From: VRUE01 sp963729995
GTDB lineage: Bacteria > Actinomycetota > Thermoleophilia > Solirubrobacterales > 70-9
Assembly: GCA_963729995.1 (NCBI GenBank)
Contig: CAVSPF010000003.1
Location: 310,001 to 374,000, forward strand
DNA length: 64,000 bases
Direction: 5' to 3'
The position numbers and the translations under genes were made by a program. A model generated the notes under the pieces. It worked only from the letters and a program-made list of their open reading frames with translations. It was not told the origin of the DNA and made no database searches. This document shows positions 1 through 7,873 of the stretch, in pieces (position 1 is the first letter of the stretch; every line of letters starts with the position of its first letter).

Positions 1-192
1 GATGAGGAGGGGATCTTTGCCGGAGTCTCCGCCGGCGCGATCGCTGCGATTGCGGTTCGTATCGCGGGCGAGCTCGAGAGCGGCAACGTCGTCTTCCTGA
101 TCCCCGACGACGGCTGGAAGTACCTGTCGTCGGGTGTCTACACGAAGCCGATCGACGAGATCGAGAACTTGGATTCCACCGTCTGGTGGTAG
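1..192 (+). CDS. Cysteine synthase (CysK/CysM family), C-terminal fragment
   Basis: This is the 3' end of a gene that begins before the window. The 63 visible residues start DEEGIFAGVSAGA and contain DDGWKYLSSGVYT, both typical of the last third of PLP-dependent O-acetylserine or O-phosphoserine sulfhydrylases, which make cysteine. The catalytic lysine would lie upstream of the window. The next gene starts inside or just after its stop codon and encodes a JAMM peptidase. In mycobacteria a CysM enzyme and a JAMM peptidase (Mec) work together with the sulfur carrier CysO, so this enzyme may be the CysM type, but the fragment alone cannot decide. Confidence 0.85.
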   Translation, partial: DEEGIFAGVSAGAIAAIAVRIAGELESGNVVFLIPDDGWKYLSSGVYTKPIDEIENLDSTVWW

Positions 193-596
193 CTGGGGAC
201 GTGCGGATTTCGCAGCGGCTGGTCGAAGAGCTCGTCGCCCACGCGCGCGAGGATCTCCCGAACGAGTGCTGCGGCATGGTCGGTGGCAGAGACGGCGTTG
301 CGACCACGATCTACCGGGCGGAGAACGCCGAGGCAAGCCCGCTGCGCTACTCGATCGACGCAGCCGAGCAGTTCCGCCTGATGCGCGCAATCGAAGACGC
401 CGGCGAGGATCTGTCTGCGATCTACCATTCCCACACGAAGAGCGCCTCCTACCCCTCGCAGACCGACGTCAACCTGGCGGGCTGGCCCGACGCCGTCTAC
501 CTGATCATCTCCCTCGCCGATCCCGAGGAGCCGGACCTGAAGGGCTTCTGGATCCGCGACGGTGGGATCGCCGAGGCGGAGCTTGTCGTCGAATAG
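186..596 (+). CDS. JAMM/MPN-domain metallopeptidase (Mec-like)
   Basis: A 136-residue, single-domain zinc metallopeptidase of the M67 (JAB1/MPN/Mov34) family. The metal and catalytic signature is complete: a glutamate in NECCGMVGG near residue 27, then HSHTKSASYPSQTD, matching HxH-x7-S-x2-D. Family members cleave isopeptide-like bonds to ubiquitin-like proteins. In Mycobacterium, Mec releases cysteine from the carrier CysO. The gene lies directly after a cysteine synthase and overlaps its stop, which supports the same job here by inference. No CysO-like carrier gene is visible, although one could lie upstream. GTG at 186 gives the overlap; GTG at 201 is an alternative start. Confidence 0.8.
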   Translation: MVAGDVRISQRLVEELVAHAREDLPNECCGMVGGRDGVATTIYRAENAEASPLRYSIDAAEQFRLMRAIEDAGEDLSAIYHSHTKSASYPSQTDVNLAGWPDAVYLIISLADPEEPDLKGFWIRDGGIAEAELVVE

Positions 597-816
597 CGGC
601 GAGCGGCTGGTCAAGGTCGCCTACGCCCAGAACCAGGCGGAGGCGGAAATGATCCAGGGCCTGCTCTCCGAGCACGGTATCCCGAGCATGCTGAAGCGAG
701 CGCCTGGCTTCGACGTCCCCGACTTCCTTGCCGCCGGTCCGCGCCAGGTTTTCGTCGCGGAGGCGACCGCGGAGATCGCCCGCGAGGTGCTGACAGGCAT
801 TCCGGGGGCCGGCTAA
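583..816 (+). CDS. DUF2007-type small protein
   Basis: A protein of about 77 residues with the pattern VKVAYAQNQAEAEMIQGLL followed by a stretch beginning EHGIP, which fits the DUF2007 (putative signal-transducing) family: one small alpha/beta domain with no catalytic residues I can identify. The chosen TTG start at 583 overlaps the stop of the JAMM gene; GTG at 562 is also open. It is probably co-transcribed with the two cysteine-related genes before it. Its 3' end overlaps the converging gene at 813 by three bases. Molecular function is unknown. Confidence 0.6.
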   Translation: MSSNSGERLVKVAYAQNQAEAEMIQGLLSEHGIPSMLKRAPGFDVPDFLAAGPRQVFVAEATAEIAREVLTGIPGAG

Positions 817-1568
817 CCGGCGCTTGGGCGGACGATCGCCCGCAGGTGGTCGCGCCAGGCGGCCTCGATTTCGCCGATGCGGTCTTCGAAGGCGGCTTCG
901 AGCGTCGGGGCGGCGCCGCCAGGCAGCAGCCGCAAGGCGAGTTGCCGGCAGGCGTCGGGGCCACGCTCGGTCTCCAGCAGGTCGAAGATCGTGCCTCCCA
1001 GGATCACCGCGTCGCGCCGCGAGGGCGGGAAAGAGGGGCGGGCGCTCTCGCGCAGACGGCGGATCACGGCGGCCCGGTAAAGGCCGACCTGACGCGCGAA
1101 GTACTGAGCCCCTCCCTCCGCCAGCCAGGCCCAGCTGAGGTAGCGGGCGAAGCGGCGTGGCGTCCAGGACGGCGGAAGGTCGGGGTTGTTGGCGGCGATC
1201 ACGAGTTGCGCGTAGAGCCGCTCGGCGGTGCCACGCAGCGCCTCGCGTGAGTCGTCGCCGGCGGCGCGACGCTCCATGTGGAGGTCGTTGAGCACGTGCA
1301 GCTCCGTCGCCATCGCCCAGCCGGCGAGGTAGCGGCGCCCGGCCGGCGCCGCCGACCAGCGCGCTGCCGGCAGGAAGGGGTGGGCCATCGCCAGCAGGGC
1401 GGGATTCGTGTGGACGACGACGGTGACCTCCCCAGGCACGTTCTCGAAGAGATCCTCGAGGCGCAACCGGAGATCCTCCATGCGGTCGAGGGTGCGCTCG
1501 GCATACGCGGTATCGCCGCTGTCATGGCGCGCCGTGAAGCTGAGGGAATTGGTCTCTACCCACGGCAT
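813..1568 (-). CDS. Peptidase-MA-like hypothetical protein, zinc motif missing
   Basis: A 251-residue soluble protein. The N-terminal pattern (SLSFTARHDSGDTAYAERTL) and a central WLAEGGAQYFARQ resemble gluzincin or peptidase-MA folds, in which an HExxH helix is followed by a W-x-x-EG motif carrying the third zinc ligand. The helix where HExxH should lie reads RLYAQLVIAANN, so the zinc-binding histidines and catalytic glutamate are absent. I infer a catalytically dead relative; distant similarity is the only support. There is no signal peptide or membrane segment. The ATG is preceded six bases upstream by TAGTCT, a possible -10 box. Confidence 0.45.
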   Translation of the reverse strand: MPWVETNSLSFTARHDSGDTAYAERTLDRMEDLRLRLEDLFENVPGEVTVVVHTNPALLAMAHPFLPAARWSAAPAGRRYLAGWAMATELHVLNDLHMERRAAGDDSREALRGTAERLYAQLVIAANNPDLPPSWTPRRFARYLSWAWLAEGGAQYFARQVGLYRAAVIRRLRESARPSFPPSRRDAVILGGTIFDLLETERGPDACRQLALRLLPGGAAPTLEAAFEDRIGEIEAAWRDHLRAIVRPSAG

Positions 1569-1611
1569 CAGCCGAGACTACTGTTTCTGTGGGCGGGTTC
1601 TGAGGCTGGCC

Positions 1612-2241
1612 TCAGACCAACACGGGTTCGGCGTCGCTGCAGAGGGAGTAGATCTCCTGGCGGGCGCGGTCGAACTCCTCGTCCGCCATCACCGGGGTGC
1701 CCTCGAAGGCGAGGTCGCGGTCGATCTCGACCCACGAACGGCAGCCCTGATACTCGTCGCGAACTCGCACGGTGACCGGGCGGGGGATGCGGTGGACCCG
1801 CAGCAGAAGGATGTGCAGGGGGTGCCGCCGCTTCCAGTTGAGCCGCTTCTCGGCATAGTCGGGGGTCCAGACGTAGAACGGCGAAAGTCCGTCGACGACA
1901 CGGGGATGGGTGATCGTGAGGTGGTCGGTCACCTCGGCCCAGCAGCGCAGTCGCACGCGATCGGGCTGCGGAATGCCGCCATCCTGGATCAGCGCCCTGG
2001 GAGGTGGCTCCTCATCGGGCCAGACGCCCTCCTCGAGGGCGCGGCGCAGCTCCGGGTGGTGGGACTCGCGAACCAGGTTGTTGCGCTGGTGGTCGAAGGT
2101 CGGGTAGAGGAAGAACCGCTCGTGCTCGAGCTCGAAGTGCCTGTTCTCCTCGCGGATTCCTCCCTTGCGGAGAGTGAGCAGCTGCTCACCCTCGGCAAGG
2201 GCACGCACCGTCACGGCCCATTCCTTTAAAGCGATCGGCAT
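1612..2241 (-). CDS. DUF1802 family protein
   Basis: A 209-residue protein. The N-terminus (IALKEWAVTVRALAEGEQ, LLTLRKGGI, LYPTFDHQ) matches the DUF1802 family, whose function is unknown. ATG at 2241 puts the conserved IALKEW block right at the N-terminus. An open frame runs upstream to 2331 but holds no family sequence. It is a single gene with its own promoter (TTGGTG, 17-base spacer, TAAAAT at 2340-2368). The predicted leader is about 90 bases long and I recognise no riboswitch in it. Confidence 0.7.
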   Translation of the reverse strand: MPIALKEWAVTVRALAEGEQLLTLRKGGIREENRHFELEHERFFLYPTFDHQRNNLVRESHHPELRRALEEGVWPDEEPPPRALIQDGGIPQPDRVRLRCWAEVTDHLTITHPRVVDGLSPFYVWTPDYAEKRLNWKRRHPLHILLLRVHRIPRPVTVRVRDEYQGCRSWVEIDRDLAFEGTPVMADEEFDRARQEIYSLCSDAEPVLV

Positions 2242-2339
2242 TTGAAAGCTGTACCTGAGAAGTAAGGTTGTGAAACTGTGGCTGGCGGGGAGGTTGCGCT
2301 TCGGACCCCATCCAGGCGGAGAACCCGCCAAGGCCGGGC

Positions 2340-2368
2340 ATTTTAGACGAGGGCAGCCGAATCACCAA
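2340..2368 (-). promoter_or_regulatory. Sigma-70-like promoter for the DUF1802 gene
   Basis: On the minus strand TTGGTG is followed by a 17-base spacer and TAAAAT. This is the best two-box promoter in the window and stands in an AT-rich patch that contrasts with the surrounding GC-rich DNA. It points toward the gene starting at 2241. Confidence 0.55.
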
Positions 2369-2378
2369 ATTAACGACT

Positions 2379-3905
2379 CTAAAAGGTTTTGTCGTCCCCG
2401 GCCGTTTCGCTTCCGCCACCGCCTGGCGTTTCGATTCTGAGGGTGTCGGCTGGGCGCAGGTTACCCTCGGCCTTGCTCGCCAGGGGCTCGCCGTTCAAGA
2501 GGTTTCTGCCGGTGTCGCCGTCGCCGCCCCCGTCGCGGCCACGGGGAGGGTGCCGGCGGCGCTCCGTGATCAGCGTATAGCGCATCGGGGCGAGCGCTTC
2601 GATCTCCCGCACGGTCCCGTCTCCACCGCGATGGCGCCCGTCGCCTCCGCTTCCCCGTCGCAGCGACAGCTGCCGCACGCGCAGCGGGAACTCGGTCTCC
2701 AGCGCCTCGACCGGTGTGCTGAGGGTGTTTGACATCGCGACGTGGATTGCACTGGGGCCATCCGCGTCGGGACACGCCCCCTGGCCGCCGCCGAGCGTCT
2801 CGTAGTAGGTGAACTCCTCGTTGGCGAGGGTGAGATTGTTCATCGTCCCCTGGCCCTGGGCGGGGACGGGCCGGGTGCCGCCCAGGGCTGCGATCACGAG
2901 GTCGGCAACCCGGCTGGAGGTCTCGACGTTGCCCGCCGCGACCGCCGCCGGGAAGCGGGCGTTCAGCAGGCACCCCGGGGGTGCGATCACCTCGATCGGC
3001 CGGTAGGCGCCGGCGGAGGGGGGCGCGTCAGGGTCGGTCAGCACTCGCACGGCGAAGAATGCCGCCGACTTGGTGACCGAAAGGGGGCAGTTGAGGTTGC
3101 CCTCTATCTGCGGGTCGGTGCCGCTGAAGTCGAGGCTGAGCCGGTCGCCGGAGATCGTCGCCTCGAGCCGCAGCGCGACGTCGTGCGGCTCCCCGCCCGC
3201 GTCGTCTTCGACCACGTCCTCGGCGACGTAGGCGCCATCGGGAAGCGCCGCCAGCGCGGCCCGGGCGCGACGCTCGGCGTAGGCGAGGATCTCGTCCATG
3301 CCGGCGCGGAGCCGGTCGAGCCCGTGGCGCTCGGCCAGCTCGGCCAGGCGCAGCTCGCCGACGCGGTTCGCGGCGCCCTGCGCACGCAGGTCGGCGAGGC
3401 GCTGGTGAGGAGCGCGCATCTGAGCGGCGAGCTGCTCCAGCTTGCCCGCCCGTACCCGCGTGGGCGGGATCACGATCCCCTCTTCGTCGAGCGTCCTGGA
3501 GCTGGCCGGCATTCCGGCCGGAGTCGGTCCCCCAATGTCGGCGTGGTGTGCACGGCAGGCGGCAAACCCGAGCTGCTCGTCGCCGACGAAGACGGGCGAG
3601 ATCAGGGTCACGTCGGGAAGGTGGGTGCCGCCCCGGTAGGGATCGTTGAGGATCCAGGCCACCCCCGGACGGTGCTCCTCGTCCAGCACGGCGGCGACCG
3701 CGTCGGGCATCGAGCCGAGGTGGACGGGGATGTGCTCGGCCTGCATCACCAGCTCCCCGCCGGCGTCGAAAAGCGCGGTCGAGCAGTCGTGGCGCTCCTT
3801 GATGTTGGCGGAGTAGGCGGAGCGAATCAGGGTCGCACCCATCTCTTCGCAGACGGCCCGCAGGCCGCCGATCATCACCTGGAGCGTCACCGGGTCGAGG
3901 GTCAC
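2379..3905 (-). CDS. hyuB: Hydantoinase/oxoprolinase beta subunit (HyuB)
   Basis: A 508-residue HyuB-family protein, partner of HyuA in ATP-dependent opening of hydantoin or oxoproline rings. Recognisable blocks are LDPVTLQVMIGGLRAVCEEMG at the start, HSFSANIKERHDCS-like sequence (here RSAYSANIKERHDCS), LNDPYRGGTHLPDVTLISP, RAHHADIGG and GNVETSSRVADLV. The GTG at 3905 was chosen because a GGGAGG ribosome site lies six bases before it and the family sequence begins there; the frame stays open upstream without homology. It follows hyuA by 55 bases, so the two are probably co-transcribed. The exact substrate cannot be told from sequence. Confidence 0.88.
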   Translation of the reverse strand: MTLDPVTLQVMIGGLRAVCEEMGATLIRSAYSANIKERHDCSTALFDAGGELVMQAEHIPVHLGSMPDAVAAVLDEEHRPGVAWILNDPYRGGTHLPDVTLISPVFVGDEQLGFAACRAHHADIGGPTPAGMPASSRTLDEEGIVIPPTRVRAGKLEQLAAQMRAPHQRLADLRAQGAANRVGELRLAELAERHGLDRLRAGMDEILAYAERRARAALAALPDGAYVAEDVVEDDAGGEPHDVALRLEATISGDRLSLDFSGTDPQIEGNLNCPLSVTKSAAFFAVRVLTDPDAPPSAGAYRPIEVIAPPGCLLNARFPAAVAAGNVETSSRVADLVIAALGGTRPVPAQGQGTMNNLTLANEEFTYYETLGGGQGACPDADGPSAIHVAMSNTLSTPVEALETEFPLRVRQLSLRRGSGGDGRHRGGDGTVREIEALAPMRYTLITERRRHPPRGRDGGGDGDTGRNLLNGEPLASKAEGNLRPADTLRIETPGGGGSETAGDDKTF

Positions 3906-3960
3906 GGCGACCTCCCTGGCACGTTGTTCGGGTATGCGTCGAAAAAGGCGCCGGCCGCGG

Positions 3961-5982
3961 TCATCTCCCAGCTCCCGCGACAATCGTGCCGGTCTCGTCG
4001 ATCTCCGCCGCCCATCCTGGGGGTAGGACGAAGGTCGCCTCGGGGAGCTCGAAGATGACCGGCCCTTCGGCTCTGAGCCCCGCCGGCGGCTCGCCGCGCA
4101 GGATCGCCGTCTCCACCCACCCGCCTCCGAAACGCACCCGGCGAGCCGTCTCTTCGAGGCGGGTCCCGGAAGCTGCGGTTGGCCGTGGCTGCGGGCGTGG
4201 CGCGACCATCCCCAGGCGGATATGGACGAGGACGACCTCGCCTTCGGGGTCGCGGTGGCCGTAGCGCTCCTCGTGCGCTCGCTCGAAGCGCGCCGCCAGG
4301 TCGGCCGGTTCGGGACGCATCGACCCTGCCACGGGCAGCTCGAAGGCCTGGCCCGCATAGCGCATCTCATAGACGACCTCGGGCGTGGCGCCCTCGAGGT
4401 CGTCGCCGAGCCGGGCGGCCAGCTCCTCGACCTCGGCGGCGATTCGCTCGGCGCTGAGGTCGGCACCGCTCAGCATCACGGTGCGCGTTGTGTCGCGACG
4501 GCGGTCGGACGCGCAGAGCCCGAGTGCCGAGAGGACACCGCTCGCTCGGGGGCAGAGGATGCGGTCGATGCCGAGCTCGGCGGCGATTGCCGCAGCGTGC
4601 ATCGGCCCGGCGCCGCCGAAGGGGAGCAGGGCGAAGCGGCGCGGGTCCACGCCGCGCTCGACGGTGACGACGCGCAGCGCCCGCACCATCTCCTGGTTGG
4701 CCACCCGGACGATTCCCTCGGCTGTCTCCAGCTCGTCGAGGCCAAGCGACTCCGCCAGGGCCCGGATCGCGGCGCGAGACGCATCGGTGTCGAGGCCGAC
4801 GCCCCCTGCGAGCTTCGAGTCGCCGGCGAGCCTGCCGAGCAGGAGGTTGGCGTCCGTGACGGTCGCCTCGACTCCGCCGCGTCCGTAGCAGGCGGGGCCC
4901 GGCTCGGCGCCGGCCGAGCGCGGCCCCACCCGCAGCGCCCCGCCCGGGTCCCGCCATCCGATCGAGCCGCCGCCCGCACCGACGGTGTGGACGTCGATCA
5001 TCGGCAGCTGGATCACGCGGCCGCCGATCCGTCGCGAGTCGGTCCGCCTCACCTTCCCGTCCTCGACCACGCAGACGTCGCACGAGGTGCCGCCCATGTC
5101 GAGGCCGAGGGCGTTGCCGTCACCGCAGGCGCGGGCCAGGAGACCGGCGCCGACCGCTCCGCCGGTGGGCCCCGAGAGGACGCTCCAGGCGCCTGTCCGC
5201 GCCGCCTCCTCGGCGCCGGTGACCCCGCCGGAGGACCGCATCACGACAGGCTGGGGAAGCCCCGCCGCTGCGGCGGCATCGCCGAGACGTTCCAGATAGC
5301 GGCCGAGCAGGGGGGAGAGGTATGCGTCGATCGTCGTGGTGGAGCAGCGCTCGTACTCGCGGAAGCGCGGCAGAACCTCGTGCGAGACGGAGACGTGGAC
5401 GCCGGGCAGCTCGCGGCGAATGCGATCGGCGATCAATCGCTCATGCGACGGGTCGAGGTAGGAGAAGAGCAGGCAGACAGCGACTGATTCAGCGTCGCTC
5501 TCGCGCACCAGCTCCGCCAGCCGCTGCGGCTCGCCGGGCTCGAGCGGGTCGATGACCCCGTGGGGGCCGGTCCGCTCCGCGGCCTCGAAGCGCAGCTCCG
5601 GCTCGACCAGCGGTGTCGGCTTCGGGGTGCACAGGCGGTAGAGATCGGGGCGGTCCTGGCGACCGATCTCGAGCACGTCGCCGAAGCCGCGGGTCGCAAT
5701 CAGGGCCGTGCGGGCGCCGCGCTCCTCGAGCAGGGCGTTGGTGCCGACGGTCATCCCGTGCGCGAAGGCCTCGACCTCGCCGGGCTCGGCGCCGGCCTGC
5801 CGCAGCACCTCCTCGACAGCGCCGACCACCGCCACCGACTGGTCCTCCGGGGTGGTCGGCAGCTTCGCCGTGTGGACCCGCTCCCCATCGAAGAGGACGG
5901 CGTCGGTGAAGGTCCCGCCTACGTCGACTCCAAGCAGCACGGCATAGTCACTGACCGCAGGCGGCGTTCCGCTCAGCTCCAT
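3961..5982 (-). CDS. hyuA: Hydantoinase/oxoprolinase alpha subunit (HyuA)
   Basis: A 673-residue HyuA-family ATPase subunit. The N-terminal phosphate-binding block GVDVGGTFTDAVLFDG and the later LGLDMGGTSCDVCVV are the two ASKHA-fold nucleotide motifs. HGMTVGTNALLEERGARTA and GAGGGSIGWRD are also typical. Length is normal for the N-methylhydantoinase A / 5-oxoprolinase family. The chosen ATG at 5982 lies inside the last codons of nadB, giving a 10-base overlap and suggesting translational coupling. HyuB follows. Partners and substrate (hydantoin, N-methylhydantoin, acetone-like or oxoproline) are not decided by the sequence. Confidence 0.88.
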   Translation of the reverse strand: MELSGTPPAVSDYAVLLGVDVGGTFTDAVLFDGERVHTAKLPTTPEDQSVAVVGAVEEVLRQAGAEPGEVEAFAHGMTVGTNALLEERGARTALIATRGFGDVLEIGRQDRPDLYRLCTPKPTPLVEPELRFEAAERTGPHGVIDPLEPGEPQRLAELVRESDAESVAVCLLFSYLDPSHERLIADRIRRELPGVHVSVSHEVLPRFREYERCSTTTIDAYLSPLLGRYLERLGDAAAAAGLPQPVVMRSSGGVTGAEEAARTGAWSVLSGPTGGAVGAGLLARACGDGNALGLDMGGTSCDVCVVEDGKVRRTDSRRIGGRVIQLPMIDVHTVGAGGGSIGWRDPGGALRVGPRSAGAEPGPACYGRGGVEATVTDANLLLGRLAGDSKLAGGVGLDTDASRAAIRALAESLGLDELETAEGIVRVANQEMVRALRVVTVERGVDPRRFALLPFGGAGPMHAAAIAAELGIDRILCPRASGVLSALGLCASDRRRDTTRTVMLSGADLSAERIAAEVEELAARLGDDLEGATPEVVYEMRYAGQAFELPVAGSMRPEPADLAARFERAHEERYGHRDPEGEVVLVHIRLGMVAPRPQPRPTAASGTRLEETARRVRFGGGWVETAILRGEPPAGLRAEGPVIFELPEATFVLPPGWAAEIDETGTIVAGAGR

Positions 5983-7421
5983 TCCTCGCGGCGAGTGGCG
6001 CCGTCGGGGCCGAGGACGATGTGAATGCCGTCCAGCTCCGGGTCTAGGCCGGGGAAGTCGACGCGCACGTGCCCACCGCGCGACTCGCGGCGCTCCAGGG
6101 AGTTGACGGCGATCGCGGCGGCGAGCGGATAGGGGTCGGCGAGCAGCTCGCGCAGCTGCTCGGGGCGCCGCACCGGCCCCGCGAGGCGCCAGACGGCGTC
6201 GCGGGTCGCTTCGGTCGGCGGCACGAAGCGCCACTCCGGCGGCGCCGGCGGCGCGGCGGACACGGCGCCCTCACGCAGTGCGGCCGCGGCGGCGCGATCG
6301 CCGAAGACGAAGCACTCGATCAGCGAGTTGGAGGCGAGCCGGTTGGCGCCGTGCAGGCCGGTGCAGGAGCACTCGCCGACCGCGTAGAGCCCGGGCAGCG
6401 ACGAGCGGCCGTCGAGGTCCACCGCTATCCCGCCCACCGTGAAGTGCGCGGTGGGAGCGACGGGGACGGGCGCCGAGCCGGGGTCCAGGCCGGCTTCGGC
6501 AAGGGAGTCGAAGACGTTTGGGAAGCGGCCCGGGTCGATCCCGCGCAGGTCGAGGTGCACGCTGTCTGTGCCGTCGGCCCGCATGCGATCGAGGATCGCC
6601 CTGGAGACGGCGTCGCGAGGCGCCAGCTCGTCCGTGAAGCGCCGTCCCGAGGCGTCGAGCAGGGTGGCCCCCTCGCCGCGCACCGCCTCGGTGATCAGCC
6701 GCCCGTCGAACGGAGTGCGCGGCAGGGCCAGGGCGGTGGGGTGGAACTGGCAGAACTCGAGGTCGGCGAGGTCGGCGCCGGCCGCGGCGGCCAGCACCGG
6801 CCCGGCTCCGATCGCACCCCAGGGGTTGGTGGTCCGTCGCCATAGCGCCGCGGCGCCTCCGGTCGCCAGCACGGTTGCGCCGGCCAGGATCGGCCCCTCA
6901 TCGGTGAGCACGCCATGGCAGCGCTCGCCGTCGCTCCAGAGGGCGGTCGCCGAGGCGCGCTCGCGCAACTCGATTCGCGCCTCGGCGGCGACCATCGCCG
7001 CCAGCTTGGCGGTCACCTCGCGACCGGTCTGGCTGCCCCCCGAGTGGGCGATGCGGCGCCGGGTGTGCCCGCCCTCGAGGCTGAGCTCCAGCTCGCCGTT
7101 CGGCTCCAGGTCGAAGGCGACCCCGCGCGATTGCAGCTCGCGCACCGCGACCGGTGCTCCCTCGACGAGTGTCTCGACGGCGGAGGGCCGGCAGAGACCG
7201 CGGCCGGCGGCGATCGTGTCGGCGGCGTGCTGGGCGGGAGAGTCGCCCGGCTCGAGCGCCGCGGCGAGCCCACCCTGAGCCCAGAAGCTGGCGCTCTCGG
7301 AGAGGGGCTTGCGGGACACCAGGCAGACGGCGCCTCCGGCCTCCGCCGTGCGCAGCGCCGTCCAGAGGCCGGCCGCGCCGCCGCCGACGACGGCGAGGTC
7401 GAATTCAGTCGTTGCGGCTAT
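5973..7421 (-). CDS. nadB: L-aspartate oxidase (NadB), non-canonical start
   Basis: A flavoprotein that oxidises L-aspartate to iminoaspartate, the first step of NAD synthesis. Clear motifs are SESASFWAQGGLAAAL, GGSQTGREV, QFHPTAL, RLITEAVRGEGA and HGANRLASNSLIE. The first ATG/GTG/TTG in frame is GTG at 7319, but that would remove the FAD-binding Rossmann motif. Reading upstream in the same frame gives FDLAVVGGGAAGLWTALRTAE, which must be part of the protein. The open frame reaches an ATA codon at 7421 that overlaps the TAG stop of the previous gene (ATAG), giving about 482 residues. No standard start codon exists between 7319 and that stop. Either a rare ATA start or a sequence error explains this. 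Neighbouring nadA/nadC genes are not seen. Confidence 0.85.
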   Translation of the reverse strand: MAATTEFDLAVVGGGAAGLWTALRTAEAGGAVCLVSRKPLSESASFWAQGGLAAALEPGDSPAQHAADTIAAGRGLCRPSAVETLVEGAPVAVRELQSRGVAFDLEPNGELELSLEGGHTRRRIAHSGGSQTGREVTAKLAAMVAAEARIELRERASATALWSDGERCHGVLTDEGPILAGATVLATGGAAALWRRTTNPWGAIGAGPVLAAAAGADLADLEFCQFHPTALALPRTPFDGRLITEAVRGEGATLLDASGRRFTDELAPRDAVSRAILDRMRADGTDSVHLDLRGIDPGRFPNVFDSLAEAGLDPGSAPVPVAPTAHFTVGGIAVDLDGRSSLPGLYAVGECSCTGLHGANRLASNSLIECFVFGDRAAAAALREGAVSAAPPAPPEWRFVPPTEATRDAVWRLAGPVRRPEQLRELLADPYPLAAAIAVNSLERRESRGGHVRVDFPGLDPELDGIHIVLGPDGATRREEWS

Positions 7422-7858
7422 CGCTGCCCCGCCTCTCGGCGGATCGTCTCGATCTGGCCCCGCAGCCAGGCGGCGGCGGACTCGCGGACGAGCGCATCGG
7501 CGTCGGCAGTCGCGCCCTCGGCCTCGACGGCGCGGTGTTCGGCCGCCTCCACACGCTTCTCGGCCGCCTCTGCCTGGGCCTCGATCTCGGCCAGGCGGCC
7601 CTCGGCGGCGGCGATGGCCCTCTCTCTCGCATCCCGCTCGCGCTGCAGCTCCTGCTCGTGGCCGCTGCGCAGGCTCTCGAGCTGCTCCGCCGCTTGCAGG
7701 CGCTCCTTCTCCAGGTCGGCTTCGAGGGCTCTGATCTCCGCGATGGCGCGCTGTTCGGCGGCGTTCGCCGAATCTGTCGCCTCCCGCAGCTTGCGTTCGG
7801 CCTGCTCGACCTGCACGCTGAGGTCGTCGTTGCCCGGGTCGCGCTTCTCCTCGCTCAT
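7418..7858 (-). CDS. Coiled-coil protein of unknown function
   Basis: A 146-residue protein, almost entirely alanine, glutamate and arginine in heptad-like repeats (for example RKLREATDSANAAEQRAIAE), predicting one long coiled coil from about residue 15 to 120. There is no signal peptide, membrane segment or catalytic motif. Its stop overlaps the presumed start of nadB. A TAGATT box ends nine bases before the ATG, so the transcript may be leaderless. Function is unknown; low-complexity composition makes homology unreliable. Confidence 0.65.
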   Translation of the reverse strand: MSEEKRDPGNDDLSVQVEQAERKLREATDSANAAEQRAIAEIRALEADLEKERLQAAEQLESLRSGHEQELQRERDARERAIAAAEGRLAEIEAQAEAAEKRVEAAEHRAVEAEGATADADALVRESAAAWLRGQIETIRREAGQR

Positions 7859-7867
7859 CGACGACTC

Positions 7868-7873
7868 AATCTA
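7868..7873 (-). promoter_or_regulatory. Putative -10 box (TAGATT) for the coiled-coil/nadB/hyu genes
   Basis: TAGATT on the minus strand ends nine bases before the ATG at 7858, matching the TANNNT spacing seen before many genes in the window. Transcription would start at or very near the start codon. Confidence 0.4.

Noticed and set aside
2379..4466. Long form of HyuB starting at 4466
   Set aside because: The first 187 codons are a shadow of hyuA; family sequence and a ribosome site begin at 3905.
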